Position numbers and translations under genes: made by a program. A stretch of DNA of 64,000 bases from RGIG3009 sp045578425 (GTDB lineage Bacteria; Bacillota; Clostridia; Oscillospirales; Acutalibacteraceae), in contig JAZNKF010000065.1 in NCBI GenBank assembly GCA_045578425.1, forward strand, positions 1-64,000, given 5' to 3'. Below are positions 49,979 to 59,938 of the stretch, piece by piece. The notes beneath the pieces were generated by a model. The model saw nothing but the letters and a program-made list of their open reading frames with translations. It was not told where the DNA came from and searched no databases. Within the stretch, counting starts at the first letter, position 1, and every line of letters starts with the position of its first letter.

Positions 49979-51208
49979 TTACTCCTTAATATCAGGCAAC
50001 AAATCGTGCCGCATAATATCCGTCCCGTTAACGTCTAGTACTTTCACGGCGGCGGTGGCAGTTTTGTGTTTTTGCTGTAATTCCCCGATGGAATCTGCCC
50101 CAATCGTAAATCCGCAAACACGGTCACCGCTACTTTGAATACCCGTCATCTGTGCACCTTGCCATTTGAATAAATAATAGTCCACAATGACACCGTTTCT
50201 TTTAAGTTCTTCAAAACCAACAAGTTTATCAAACACACCATTTTGGCAATAGACAAACTCGTTACTGATATACCGGTATTTCCCGCCAAGATCCCCGACA
50301 TGAGGTATCTGCCCCAACGTCAAATCGACAACTCCTTGAATGACATCAAAACCACTGGCATTTTGAATCATCAAATATTTCACACCGCCGCCGGTACGCG
50401 CACTGAATTCCAACACGAATATATGCCCGTTACGGTAAATGGCTTGTATCAACATGGGGGCATTTTTAATACCGAAAGCATCCGCAATTTTTTGCGCGAC
50501 TTCGCCTATTTCTTCTTGTACGATTGTTGCTTCTTTGGCGGGGTAATTGCCGCGGAATATCACAAATTTATCGGCATCGGCAATTTTTTCACTGTTCGAT
50601 ACGCACAGCACGTGCGCTTTGCCCTCTTCTACCCATACATCAATGGAAAGTTCGGGACCCTCAATGAACTCTTCTGCCACAGCGGTACCGGTACGACTAA
50701 ATTCCAGTGCATCGGCAAGTGCCGCTTTGAATTCGGCCATGTTGGTCACTTTGCGGACACCTTTGGAGCTGTTACAATCCGCCGGTTTAACAATTAAAGG
50801 AAAGGACAAGTTGGGGAGCGTGTACGGTTCGTTTTTGTGAATGGTCACATGCTTTGCTGTGGGAATGCCGTTTGCTAAAAAGACATCTTTCATGTATTTT
50901 TTGTTGGTGACGTTGCGTGCCGTTTCGTAATCCACGTAACACGGCAACCTCAGATTTTCCGAAACCTTGGCAACCGTCAGCAACGCTTGGTCAGTACACG
51001 CGGTAATCAAAAAGTCAACCGCTTCCGATTGCGCGATTTCTTGTATTTTTTCGACATCTAACGTGGAAACTTGAAAAAATTTATCGGCATACGGTTTTGC
51101 CACCGGCTCGGCATAGTAATCTGCCAATAATGTATAAATACCGCGGCGTTTTAATTCACCAATTAACGCGATTTGTGCATATCCGCCGGCAAGTACCAAA
51201 GCTTTCAT
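49979..51208 (-). CDS. ATP-grasp ligase, first of a pair
   Basis: This 409-residue protein has an N-terminal Rossmann-like domain (ALVLAGGYAQIALIG) and an ATP-grasp fold with PLIVKPADCNSSKGVRKV (about 139-156), VAEEFIEGPELSIDVWVEEG and FVLEFSARTGGG (metal-binding E). ATP-grasp enzymes join a carboxylate to an amine through an acyl phosphate. In this locus it may attach an amino acid or other acid to a sugar amine. Only five bases separate it from the next upstream gene. Confidence 0.83.
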   Translation of the reverse strand: MKALVLAGGYAQIALIGELKRRGIYTLLADYYAEPVAKPYADKFFQVSTLDVEKIQEIAQSEAVDFLITACTDQALLTVAKVSENLRLPCYVDYETARNVTNKKYMKDVFLANGIPTAKHVTIHKNEPYTLPNLSFPLIVKPADCNSSKGVRKVTNMAEFKAALADALEFSRTGTAVAEEFIEGPELSIDVWVEEGKAHVLCVSNSEKIADADKFVIFRGNYPAKEATIVQEEIGEVAQKIADAFGIKNAPMLIQAIYRNGHIFVLEFSARTGGGVKYLMIQNASGFDVIQGVVDLTLGQIPHVGDLGGKYRYISNEFVYCQNGVFDKLVGFEELKRNGVIVDYYLFKWQGAQMTGIQSSGDRVCGFTIGADSIGELQQKHKTATAAVKVLDVNGTDIMRHDLLPDIKE

Positions 51209-51213
51209 GTTTT

Positions 51214-52224
51214 TCACCCTTTTTTTGTCGTTAAAATCAATTCCTTGTAAGCGCGAACACCGCTTTTGGCCGTCAACCATTCAGGCAACACCTCTTGACC
51301 GCTTACCCAATTCACCAGTGCCCGCGGGAGATTGCACCCTGCCACGTGGCTGAACGGATACCCTCCACCGAATCGAGCGTTCATTTCCAAAACATACGGT
51401 CTTCCGTCTACCAAAAAGAAATCGCAATCCATGTTGCCGATATGCTTGGTCAGTTTCCCAAGCCGCTCTGCTTCGGCAAACAAGGCTGGTTCTTCTACCG
51501 TTTCACCGATATCGGTCTCACCTGCACGCATGGCTAATTTCTTTTTCACAATAGCGTTGCAAAACCGACCTTCCAAATCGTTGATAATATCGATACCGTA
51601 TTCCTGCCCTGTCAACATTTCCTGGAAAATAATTTTTTCTTCCACCGTATCCGACTCATACCTAAGATACGTTCTGCGGACAGCTCGTGTATTGCGCGTA
51701 TAGTAATATAACAGCGCCATTTCATCTTCTGCCACCGACATGGCTAAGGAACCGCAGCCGAAGCGCGGTTTAACAATGACAGGATAATGAATTTCACCGG
51801 ATTCCAACGCCAACATAGCAGATTGCAAAGTCAAATACGTTTTGGGAACACCAAAGCCGTTTTCTTTCAAAAACTCGTATGTTTTCCATTTGTCGTTGCA
51901 TATTTCCAGCAAATTTGCATCAGATACGACAACACGTGTGCCAATGGCTTCAAAGCGGTCCTTGTTTTTTGCCAACACCGGTAAATCAATATCAAACAGC
52001 GATACAATCATATCAATAGCTTGTTCTTTACAGTAGTTAAGTAAAAACGGAATATATTCATCACTGTAAATAAGCGGGGAAATCACACTGCGGTCAGCAT
52101 ATTGAAACGCTACCGTTAAATCATCGGAATTGCAAACATGTACTTCTCCGTCGGGTACTACGGCTTGTTTAAAATATTGTACCATGTAAGCCCGTCTGCC
52201 AACCGAAGTCAATAAAACGTTCAT
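51214..52224 (-). CDS. ATP-grasp ligase, second of a pair
   Basis: This 336-residue ATP-grasp protein starts with VLLTSVGRRAYMVQYF and has the ATP-binding KPRFGCGSLAMSV (about 148-160), YLRYESDTVEEKIIFQEML and VLEMNARFGGGYPFSH. The N-terminal domain resembles the CPSase-like branch (PylC/carbamoyl-phosphate synthase family). It is co-transcribed with the first ATP-grasp gene; the two differ clearly in sequence, so they are likely sequential rather than duplicate enzymes. Confidence 0.83.
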   Translation of the reverse strand: MNVLLTSVGRRAYMVQYFKQAVVPDGEVHVCNSDDLTVAFQYADRSVISPLIYSDEYIPFLLNYCKEQAIDMIVSLFDIDLPVLAKNKDRFEAIGTRVVVSDANLLEICNDKWKTYEFLKENGFGVPKTYLTLQSAMLALESGEIHYPVIVKPRFGCGSLAMSVAEDEMALLYYYTRNTRAVRRTYLRYESDTVEEKIIFQEMLTGQEYGIDIINDLEGRFCNAIVKKKLAMRAGETDIGETVEEPALFAEAERLGKLTKHIGNMDCDFFLVDGRPYVLEMNARFGGGYPFSHVAGCNLPRALVNWVSGQEVLPEWLTAKSGVRAYKELILTTKKG

Positions 52225-52227
52225 ACC

Positions 52228-52671
52228 CTACTCCTTTTCAAAATAGCACACCAAATGCGTGTTCTGCGGACGGGGTTCGTTCGGCAACAAGAATGGCTTA
52301 AAACCCAAACCGTGATACAGGCGTATTGCAGTCGCATTGGAATTTGTGGTATATAGATGCACCCCGTCAAGGCCTTTGGCACGACTGATACCCAAAAACT
52401 CTTTGACCAAATAACGAGCATGGCCTTTCCCCTGCGCTGCAGGCAACGTTGCCACCACCGAAATATATCCCAACCGATTATCGGTGTTTTCGGTATATCC
52501 CGCAACCATCGCTACTATCGTGTCGCCTTCAAACTTCGCGCATATAGTTGCTTTTTCATTGAGTTTTTGAGCAAAAGAAAACAATTCTTGTTTTTGAGAT
52601 AAAGGAACCTCAAACAGTGTATCCACGGCAGTGAGAAAGGTAAAAATTTGTGATACAGATGGTTTAGTCAT
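52228..52671 (-). CDS. GNAT family acetyltransferase
   Basis: This 147-residue protein has the acetyl-CoA-binding motif VATLPAAQGKGHARYLV (about 69-85) and the C-terminal ATRLYHGLGFKPF. It may N- or O-acetylate an amino sugar or an amino acid attached to it. The start is ambiguous: an ATG 24 bases upstream is in frame; the chosen one overlaps the flippase gene end by eight bases. Confidence 0.82.
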   Translation of the reverse strand: MTKPSVSQIFTFLTAVDTLFEVPLSQKQELFSFAQKLNEKATICAKFEGDTIVAMVAGYTENTDNRLGYISVVATLPAAQGKGHARYLVKEFLGISRAKGLDGVHLYTTNSNATAIRLYHGLGFKPFLLPNEPRPQNTHLVCYFEKE

Positions 52672-54127
52672 GAATAATCGTTCCCTTTTGGTCATTATCG
52701 GCTTTTTTAAAAATTGCCAGTAACACTAACAGTCCCTTGGGGCGGAAAATCAGCGATAATGTAAGATATACCACAATTCCACTGACAATTTGTAACAACA
52801 CCGTAACAAGCGGCGGCAGTGCTATGCGAGCAATTAACCAGACGGCACCCAGCATAACTGTCGAAAACAAAATGGCCGGAAAAATATCTTTGATTTGTTC
52901 GGTGTAGGAATAATCGATCAGTTTTTTGTTGGGGTAAGCATTGACAAAACAACTAATCAAGGTGCTCACCGCGCCGCTCAGCGCAATCGCAATCGGCGAG
53001 TCAAAAAACAGAACGGCAGCGATAAGCAATAACAACCCATACGATTTTTTTATCAGTTCCAACTTGAGAAACAAGTCGCTGCGCCCCATCGCGTTGATGG
53101 CTTGTAAATTACAAGTATGTACCGGCATAAACAAAAGCGTGAAACAGTAAATTTGCAAATACGGTACACACGGTAACCATTTTTCGGTCAACAACACTTT
53201 TACCAACGGTTCGGCAATACCGGCTAGTCCAAACAACACAGGAAAAACCACGTAAGCGCTCACCGCGATAGACGTTTGCATCAAAGTTTTTACTTGTGTT
53301 TTGTCATCTTGTTTGGCGGACATAGCGGGCAACATGACACTTTGTACGGCACCATTGATGCCGTTAATAACAAATTGTGGAAATTGTTTGCCGCGGTTAT
53401 AAAATCCCAGTGTATCGGCCTGATATTTTTTGCCGATTACCAAACTGCGAATGTCTTGATACAAGGTATCCAACAAACCGGAAACGAGCAGTTTCCAGCC
53501 ATAGGTAAAGAGTACTTTTACCCTCTCAATATTACACACCAAACGCGGGCGCCAGTCCACCACTTTGAACATAACCAAGCAGGCAATCAACACGTTGAGT
53601 ACGTTTTGTACCACCAAAGCCCACACACCGGCGTTTTGGTAAGCCAACGCAATACCCACCACACCGGAAATCACAATACCAAAAGTATTGCTAAAAAACA
53701 CTTTGCGAAAATCAAGCTCACGGCTGACCTTGGCCAGTTGAACGGAATTAAAACTACCCGGAAACAACACCAACATCAACACGCGAAACGGCCAGACGAT
53801 TTCCGGCATTTTATAGAAAGTAGCAATCGCCGGTGCTGCAAAAAACAAACCGCCGTACACTAACGCAGAAACTCCCATCGTCACCCAAAAAACCGAGGAA
53901 TAATCCTCTTCGGTGACCTCTTTGTTTTGCATTAGCGAGGTATTGAAACCCGACTGAATAAATACGTTTGCCAGATTAACGAAAATCAGCATCATTGCCA
54001 AAGCACCGTAATGCTCCGGTATCATAATCCGTGCTAAAATCAGTTGCAGAACAAACTGTATTCCTTGAACACCGAAACGCTCCAGCAACTTCCATAGCAT
54101 ACCACCTGCAACCGTATTCTGTTTCAT
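52664..54127 (-). CDS. Polysaccharide flippase (Wzx), minus-strand half
   Basis: This 487-residue lipid-linked oligosaccharide flippase has about 12 to 14 hydrophobic segments and the N-terminal pattern GMLWKLLERFGVQGIQFVLQLILARIM found in Wzx/RfbX-type transporters. It is distinct from the flippase at 45627-47150. The ATG overlaps the upstream GT2 gene stop (ATGA). Confidence 0.88.
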   Translation of the reverse strand: MKQNTVAGGMLWKLLERFGVQGIQFVLQLILARIMIPEHYGALAMMLIFVNLANVFIQSGFNTSLMQNKEVTEEDYSSVFWVTMGVSALVYGGLFFAAPAIATFYKMPEIVWPFRVLMLVLFPGSFNSVQLAKVSRELDFRKVFFSNTFGIVISGVVGIALAYQNAGVWALVVQNVLNVLIACLVMFKVVDWRPRLVCNIERVKVLFTYGWKLLVSGLLDTLYQDIRSLVIGKKYQADTLGFYNRGKQFPQFVINGINGAVQSVMLPAMSAKQDDKTQVKTLMQTSIAVSAYVVFPVLFGLAGIAEPLVKVLLTEKWLPCVPYLQIYCFTLLFMPVHTCNLQAINAMGRSDLFLKLELIKKSYGLLLLIAAVLFFDSPIAIALSGAVSTLISCFVNAYPNKKLIDYSYTEQIKDIFPAILFSTVMLGAVWLIARIALPPLVTVLLQIVSGIVVYLTLSLIFRPKGLLVLLAIFKKADNDQKGTIIHD

Positions 54128-55068
54128 GCACTCACCCACAATTCTTTGTGCAACACATGATGGCGTAAAAAATATTCGAAATACAAACAAATAGTGGCAC
54201 ATTTTTTCGGGATGTGGGACAGATAGCCCCTAAAATCACGCCACGTTAACTGCCGTTGTTTGACACCTTGCACCAAGGAACGAAAATACAACAACTGCGC
54301 ATATTTAATCGCTGTTTTATTGGTCTGCCGCAAGGCGTATTGCAACAGTTCAAAATACCAGTGCTCATCTTTGGTAAAAGAATACCGCGACGTCGCGCTG
54401 AAACTGCTGCCATGTGTGGTAATGTGTCGATATGCGCTCATAACTTCCTGCATACAAAACACTTTGCCGTGTGTTGCCAATGCAAAATATAATAAGCGGT
54501 CACCCGGTGAAAGCCGACGTTCAAACAGCGAGGTGTCCATATACGGCTCGTTCATATAATTACGGCACATAACGGTGGTAAGTTGCCCCGGCATTTGTTC
54601 GCTGACAAAATGACGCAAGGTGTATTCCTCATCCTTACATTCGGGATATTGTTCCCCGTTAGGCAGAGAATCCTCCCCCACCACCACGCAATTATGCGCT
54701 ACGGCCAAATATTCGGGATGCGTTTCCAAAAACGTGATTTGTTTTTCGAGCTTGTTTTCATCTGTCCAAAAATCATCGCCTTCTAAGGCAATGATATATT
54801 TACCGCGGCACCGTCTTTTCAAATCCAAAGCGTTAGACACTTCACTGCCGTGCATATTTTTTTCGCGGTAAAACATGGTGAATTTGCCCGGAAAACGCGC
54901 TTCATACTCCTGCAAAATCGCGCGTGTACCATCGGTGGAAACGTCTTCTCCTACCAAGACTTCATAGGAATACTGCGTTTTTTGCATGAGTACGCTATCC
55001 AGCGCGCGGGCAATATAGTTTTCGTGATTATAGGTAGGAATATAAATGCTAAGCATCGGTTGATTCAT
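54124..55068 (-). CDS. Glycosyltransferase family 2
   Basis: This 314-residue inverting GT-A enzyme has SIYIPTYNHENYI (about 7-19), the Mn-binding region ALEGDDFWTDENKLEKQ, and YRHITTHGSSFS. The C-terminus has no membrane segment. The start at MNQPML follows GGTGAG. It lies between rfbC and the flippase gene. Confidence 0.87.
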   Translation of the reverse strand: MNQPMLSIYIPTYNHENYIARALDSVLMQKTQYSYEVLVGEDVSTDGTRAILQEYEARFPGKFTMFYREKNMHGSEVSNALDLKRRCRGKYIIALEGDDFWTDENKLEKQITFLETHPEYLAVAHNCVVVGEDSLPNGEQYPECKDEEYTLRHFVSEQMPGQLTTVMCRNYMNEPYMDTSLFERRLSPGDRLLYFALATHGKVFCMQEVMSAYRHITTHGSSFSATSRYSFTKDEHWYFELLQYALRQTNKTAIKYAQLLYFRSLVQGVKQRQLTWRDFRGYLSHIPKKCATICLYFEYFLRHHVLHKELWVSA

Positions 55069-55073
55069 ACGGC

Positions 55074-55649
55074 TCACCATTTTTGGTCCTTTTCACTGAG
55101 ATTCAGCGGTGTACCGTCGGCAAGCGTGTATCCTGCGGCGCTTGCTGTACCGCGATATTCGCCCACTACTTCCGGCCAAACGATACCGATTTTTGGGTCG
55201 TTCCACGCCAATCCGCCCTCGTCGCCGGGATGGTAAAAATCGGTTACTTTGTAACAAAATTCTGCGGTATCACTCAGGACCAAAAAGCCATGGGCAAAAC
55301 CCTCGGAAATGTAAAACTGTTTTTTGTTTTCCTCGGTTAATTCCACGCCAAACCATTGCCCATAAGTGGGGCTACCGTCACGAATATCCACTGCCACGTC
55401 GAACACGCGACCTTTGATAACCCGCACTAATTTTCCTTGCGCGTATTGTTTTTGAAAATGCAATCCTCGCAACACGCCCTTGACCGACATGCTCTGGTTA
55501 TCTTGAACAAACACCATGTTAAGACCGGCTTCAGCCATATCTTTTTGGTTGTAGGTTTCGACAAAATAGCCGCGGCTATCCCCGTGGACAGTCGGTTCAA
55601 TAACGTATAACCCCTCTATCGGGCAAGGGGTGACTTTAATTTGCCCCAT
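55074..55649 (-). CDS. rfbC: dTDP-4-dehydrorhamnose 3,5-epimerase
   Basis: This 191-residue cupin-type epimerase has the GDSRGYFVETYNQKD start (about 24-38), the His-Asp catalytic neighbourhood RGLHFQ, and SEGFAHGFLVL. It is the third step of dTDP-L-rhamnose synthesis. The gene overlaps rfbD by 14 bases. Confidence 0.95.
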   Translation of the reverse strand: MGQIKVTPCPIEGLYVIEPTVHGDSRGYFVETYNQKDMAEAGLNMVFVQDNQSMSVKGVLRGLHFQKQYAQGKLVRVIKGRVFDVAVDIRDGSPTYGQWFGVELTEENKKQFYISEGFAHGFLVLSDTAEFCYKVTDFYHPGDEGGLAWNDPKIGIVWPEVVGEYRGTASAAGYTLADGTPLNLSEKDQKW

Positions 55650-56541
55650 CGTTTTCTAACTCCTTCAAATAGCGTGTCAGCGCGTCTTGCCACGTCGGCA
55701 ACGGCCGGAAACCCGCTTTTTGTAACTTACACTTCTCTAAACGACTGTTAAACGGTCGCGCCGCTTTACTAAGCCCATATTCCGCGGTGGTCACCGGTAC
55801 AACGCTGGTACTGTACCCCGCTTGACGAAAAATCTCGCAAGCAAAATCGTACCAACTGATATACCCGCCTTCGTTGGTGGCGTGGTAGAAACCATATTTT
55901 TCAGTTTCAATCATATCTACCAACAATCGCGCAAGGTCAAACGTGTACGTCGGTGTGCCGATTTGGTCGTTTACTACCCGTACCGTATCGTATTTCTTGC
56001 CGACTTTGAGCATGGTTTTGATAAAGTTGTTTCCGTTTTTACCAAACACCCACGCGATACGTACTACAAAAAACTTATCCAGTGTAGTTTGCACCGCGCG
56101 TTCACCGTCAAGCTTGGTTTGACCGTAGACATTCAGCGGTGCAAAGTCGCGGCAATCCGGTTCCCACGGTGTCTCCCCTTGTCCATCAAACACATAGTCG
56201 GTAGAAATATACATCATTTTGCAATCTACCAGTTTGCAAGCGGTGGCAAGGTACTGTGTACCAAGCGCGTTTACCGCTTTGACGGTATCGCGGTTTCCTT
56301 CGTCTTCGGCAGCATCCACCGCTGTCCAAGCCGCGCAATGAATGACCGCATCGGGTTTTGCTTCGGTAATCACCGACAAAACCGCAGTTTTATCGGTGAT
56401 ATCTAGTGGAATGTAGGGCCATTCGGTATGCGAACAGGACAAAGCAATATCCGAGCCGATACATTCGTGCCCACGTTTATGAAGTTCGTTCATAACATCG
56501 TAGCCTAACTGACCGCCGACACCGGTGACAAAAACTTTCAT
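55636..56541 (-). CDS. rfbD: dTDP-4-dehydrorhamnose reductase
   Basis: This 301-residue SDR has GVGGQLGYDVMNEL (about 7-20), STDYVFDG and YGQTKLDGE (YxxxK). It makes dTDP-L-rhamnose using NAD(P)H. The gene order rfbA-rfbB-rfbD-rfbC in one operon is normal for Firmicutes. Confidence 0.95.
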   Translation of the reverse strand: MKVFVTGVGGQLGYDVMNELHKRGHECIGSDIALSCSHTEWPYIPLDITDKTAVLSVITEAKPDAVIHCAAWTAVDAAEDEGNRDTVKAVNALGTQYLATACKLVDCKMMYISTDYVFDGQGETPWEPDCRDFAPLNVYGQTKLDGERAVQTTLDKFFVVRIAWVFGKNGNNFIKTMLKVGKKYDTVRVVNDQIGTPTYTFDLARLLVDMIETEKYGFYHATNEGGYISWYDFACEIFRQAGYSTSVVPVTTAEYGLSKAARPFNSRLEKCKLQKAGFRPLPTWQDALTRYLKELENDGAN

Positions 56542-56550
56542 GGATAACTC

Positions 56551-57570
56551 CTATCGATTCGCGTACATTTTTTCGTAGTAGTGTTGATATTCACCGGAAA
56601 TGATGGTTTCCCACCATTCTTTATTATCCAAATACCACTGAATGGTTTTTTGAATACCGTCGGCAAATTTGGTTTCGGGCAGCCAACCCAATTCCGTATG
56701 AATTTTGGTGGGGTCAATGGCGTAACGCATATCGTGACCTTTACGGTCGGTAACGTAGGTAATCAAGCTTTCGGGTTTACCGAGCGCTTTACATATCATT
56801 TTGACGATGTCAATATTTTTCATTTCGTTATGGCCGCCAATGTTATACACTTCACCCTCGCGACCGTTATGCAAGATTAAATCAATCGCTTTGCAATGGT
56901 CTTCCACGTACAACCAATCGCGAACGTTGAGGCCGTTGCCGTACACCGGTAACGGTTTGTCATTAAGAGCATTGGCAATCATCAGCGGAATGAGTTTTTC
57001 AGGAAAATGGTACGGACCGTAGTTGTTAGAACAGCGGGAAATCGTCACCGGCAAACCAAAGGTGCGGTGATACGCTTGTACCAACAAGTCGGCACCTGCT
57101 TTGGACGAAGAATACGGCGAACTGGTATGAATCGGCGTTTCTTCCGTAAAGAACAAGTCGGGACGGTCAAGCGGTAAATCGCCGTACACTTCGTCGGTGG
57201 AAACTTGGTGATATCGTTTGATACCGTATTTCCGACAAGCATCCATCAAGACTTGGGTACCCAAAATATTGGTTTGCAAAAACACTTCCGGGTTTTCGAT
57301 AGAACGGTCCACGTGACTTTCGGCGGCAAAGTTTACCACCATGTCGGGGCGTTCTTCTTCAAACAGTTGATATACCCCTGCGCGGTCGCAGATATCCAGT
57401 TTGACAAAACGGAAGTTGGGATTGTCCATCACGGGAGCTAATGTGCTCAAATTCCCCGCGTAGGTAAGCTTGTCCAAGCAAATGATGCGATAATCGGGAT
57501 ATTTTTTAAGCATATGGAACACAAAATTCGAACCGATAAATCCCGCACCGCCGGTGACAATGATGGTCAT
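56551..57570 (-). CDS. rfbB: dTDP-glucose 4,6-dehydratase
   Basis: This 339-residue extended SDR has TGGAGFIGSNFVFHML (about 6-21), STDEVYGDL and YSSSKAGADLL (YxxxK), plus NNYGPYHFPEKLIPL. It makes dTDP-4-keto-6-deoxyglucose, the branch point for rhamnose and for the VioA-like aminotransferase in this operon. Confidence 0.96.
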   Translation of the reverse strand: MTIIVTGGAGFIGSNFVFHMLKKYPDYRIICLDKLTYAGNLSTLAPVMDNPNFRFVKLDICDRAGVYQLFEEERPDMVVNFAAESHVDRSIENPEVFLQTNILGTQVLMDACRKYGIKRYHQVSTDEVYGDLPLDRPDLFFTEETPIHTSSPYSSSKAGADLLVQAYHRTFGLPVTISRCSNNYGPYHFPEKLIPLMIANALNDKPLPVYGNGLNVRDWLYVEDHCKAIDLILHNGREGEVYNIGGHNEMKNIDIVKMICKALGKPESLITYVTDRKGHDMRYAIDPTKIHTELGWLPETKFADGIQKTIQWYLDNKEWWETIISGEYQHYYEKMYANR

Positions 57571-57582
57571 AGGTTTTCCTCC

Positions 57583-58467
57583 TTAATACCGCAACTTATC
57601 ATGCGCTACTTGCCGCAAATGGTCACCGTACGAGGATTTTCCGTACGCTTCGGCGGCTTTAAGTAATTGTTCTTTGGTAATCCAGCCTTTGATATATGCA
57701 ATTTCTTCGGGGGCAGAAATTTGCACCGATTGGCGGCTTTGATTCATTTCCACAAATTGCGCCGCTTCCAGCAAACTTTTGAACGTGCCGGTATCCAGCC
57801 AAGCAAAGCCTCGGCCCAGCAATTCCACTGCCAAAGTACCTTCGTTTAAGTACATTTCATTCAGGGTGGTGATTTCCAATTCGCCGCGCGCCGACGGTTT
57901 GACTTGCTGAGCTTTTTGTGCTACACCGGCAGGGTAAAAATACAAGCCGGTCACAGCGTAATGGGATTTGGGCTGGGCGGGTTTTTCTTCAATCGAAATG
58001 GCTTTGCCGTTTTCGTCAAACTCTACCACACCAAAACGTTCGGGGTCCGAAACATGGTAGCCGAACACCGTTGCCGTTCCGTTTTGAGCATTTTGGTTGG
58101 CATTTGCCAAAATTTTGCTAAAACCGTTACCGTAAAAGATATTATCCCCTAGCACCATCGCACACGCATCATCACCGATGAACTCTTTGCCGATAATGAA
58201 GGCTTGTGCCAACCCGTCGGGAGAGGGTTGTACAGCATAGCTCAAATTCACTCCATAGCGGGAACCATCACCCAACAATTCCTTAAAACGAGGAGTATCG
58301 GAAGGAGTGGAAATGATTAAAATATCCCGAATACCTGCCAGCATCAACGTAGACATGGGATAATAAATCATGGGTTTATCGTACACAGGAAGCAGTTGTT
58401 TGCTGGTCACTAAGGTTAAGGGATACAACCGCGTACCGGACCCACCGGCTAAAATAATACCTTTCAT
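57583..58467 (-). CDS. rfbA: Glucose-1-phosphate thymidylyltransferase
   Basis: This 294-residue nucleotidyltransferase has GIILAGGSGTRLYPLT (residues 3-18), YPMSTLMLAGIRDIL and EEKPAQPKSHYAVTGLYFY. It commits glucose-1-phosphate to the dTDP-sugar pathway. The start at MKGII follows AAGGAG; a longer frame lacks support. Confidence 0.95.
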   Translation of the reverse strand: MKGIILAGGSGTRLYPLTLVTSKQLLPVYDKPMIYYPMSTLMLAGIRDILIISTPSDTPRFKELLGDGSRYGVNLSYAVQPSPDGLAQAFIIGKEFIGDDACAMVLGDNIFYGNGFSKILANANQNAQNGTATVFGYHVSDPERFGVVEFDENGKAISIEEKPAQPKSHYAVTGLYFYPAGVAQKAQQVKPSARGELEITTLNEMYLNEGTLAVELLGRGFAWLDTGTFKSLLEAAQFVEMNQSRQSVQISAPEEIAYIKGWITKEQLLKAAEAYGKSSYGDHLRQVAHDKLRY

Positions 58468-58489
58468 TGTAGTACTCCTTTTTATAGAA

Positions 58490-59938
58490 TTAGACATCCT
58501 TTATCGTACGAGGTGAACAGGAGACATACGCGGCAACCGCCAACAAAAACGCTACGCCCCATATCATCCAATGTGTAAAATTGCTCATCCAAGAAGCAAA
58601 GAAACAAAGCACAACAGGTACCATAGTATTACACAAAATAAACAAGACAAAAATATTTTTGCTTTTGTCATAGAAGCCTTGAATGAATCCAAATATTAAC
58701 GCCCACAGCAGCGTACACAACATAACACCCCAAATTCCGAAATCATAAAAGAAATCGCCGATTAAATTAACGGTGTTAAAGTGGGGGCGAATGAAATAGT
58801 TGGGAGCTTCGCTAACCATTTGTTCGATGCGGTCACTCCTTACGATCACGTTAAAGGGAGCAAACTGCCTTGCACCGTAGGTATAGGTCGTGTTGTTTTG
58901 CACGGCTTCGTTAAAATTGTCATGACTGACGGTTAAGTAACTGTAAAGAAAAGCTGCTTTGGGAGACAATGAAAACGTGTTGTTCCCCGTATTCCCGCCA
59001 CCGTTATTTCCGTCGGTAGGGTCGGAAGGATCCGTATCACCCGAATGATTGGGCAACTGAATTTGCGACGGTTGGAAGAAGGTGTTGAGCTGTTCGTTGG
59101 TGTAGTTGCGAAGTTCAGAAGCCAGCATATAACCGCTACCGATTACGGCAATGCAAAGAAGCAGTACCCACAGCCGTTTGCCGTGGAGATAATATACACA
59201 CACTGATAACCCCAACGCTGCTACCACAAAGACACCACGGGATACCGCCAGAATGGGGAAAGCAAATATCAGATAAAAAATACATAAGCCCAAAATCACT
59301 TTTTTGAAAAGGCTTAGCGGTTGAGTAGCAATGCAATAGTAACACAAAGGCGCTACAGCCACTGCGGCTACGGCAAATACGTGTAGTTTGGTGTAAAATA
59401 CAACATAGGCATTAAAGATATTGGAAAAAGCAGGAACAAAGCCCTTGATGGCGATGTTGGCAACAAAGCAAGCCAAGCCAACGAGAGTCGCAATCACACA
59501 AATGCCAAACAGACGGTTGGGGTGCTTTTTCAAATGGATTCTGCCTATTTTCAGCTTTTTGGCAACAGCAACAGCCTTGTCGCTGAAGGAAGGCGCCAGT
59601 TTCAACCCCACTGTAACGCCTACTTGCAAGCACAGGTAAGTTGCTGACAACACAACCCACGTTTTATTAAGCCAAACTTCTTGATATTCAGCCAACCGCA
59701 TAGATGCCAAGCCAATGGTACCGAGCCATACGCCGGAAAAAACCGCTCGGAAATCCAGCCAGTTTCTATCAGACACAAAAAACACTTGCAGAAAATAAAT
59801 GCCAATTGCAGATAAAGCCAAAAGAAAAGCAAGCAAAAAATTATGTTCGGCTCCCAAAAATATGCCACTGAACAGAGCCATCGTACCGGTAAGCGCAGTT
59901 GCTAACAGCCAAATAAGAGATCGCTTTCCTTGTGTCAT
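58490..59938 (-). CDS. O-antigen polymerase-like membrane protein (Wzy), minus-strand half
   Basis: This 482-residue protein has about ten to twelve hydrophobic segments and a large external loop (about 275-370) with a low-complexity stretch rich in Asp, Gly and Asn (DPSDPTDGNNGGGNTG). The size and topology suit a repeat-unit polymerase. It is unlike the polymerase at 44138. It overlaps the upstream GT2 gene by four bases. Confidence 0.78.
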   Translation of the reverse strand: MTQGKRSLIWLLATALTGTMALFSGIFLGAEHNFLLAFLLALSAIGIYFLQVFFVSDRNWLDFRAVFSGVWLGTIGLASMRLAEYQEVWLNKTWVVLSATYLCLQVGVTVGLKLAPSFSDKAVAVAKKLKIGRIHLKKHPNRLFGICVIATLVGLACFVANIAIKGFVPAFSNIFNAYVVFYTKLHVFAVAAVAVAPLCYYCIATQPLSLFKKVILGLCIFYLIFAFPILAVSRGVFVVAALGLSVCVYYLHGKRLWVLLLCIAVIGSGYMLASELRNYTNEQLNTFFQPSQIQLPNHSGDTDPSDPTDGNNGGGNTGNNTFSLSPKAAFLYSYLTVSHDNFNEAVQNNTTYTYGARQFAPFNVIVRSDRIEQMVSEAPNYFIRPHFNTVNLIGDFFYDFGIWGVMLCTLLWALIFGFIQGFYDKSKNIFVLFILCNTMVPVVLCFFASWMSNFTHWMIWGVAFLLAVAAYVSCSPRTIKDV

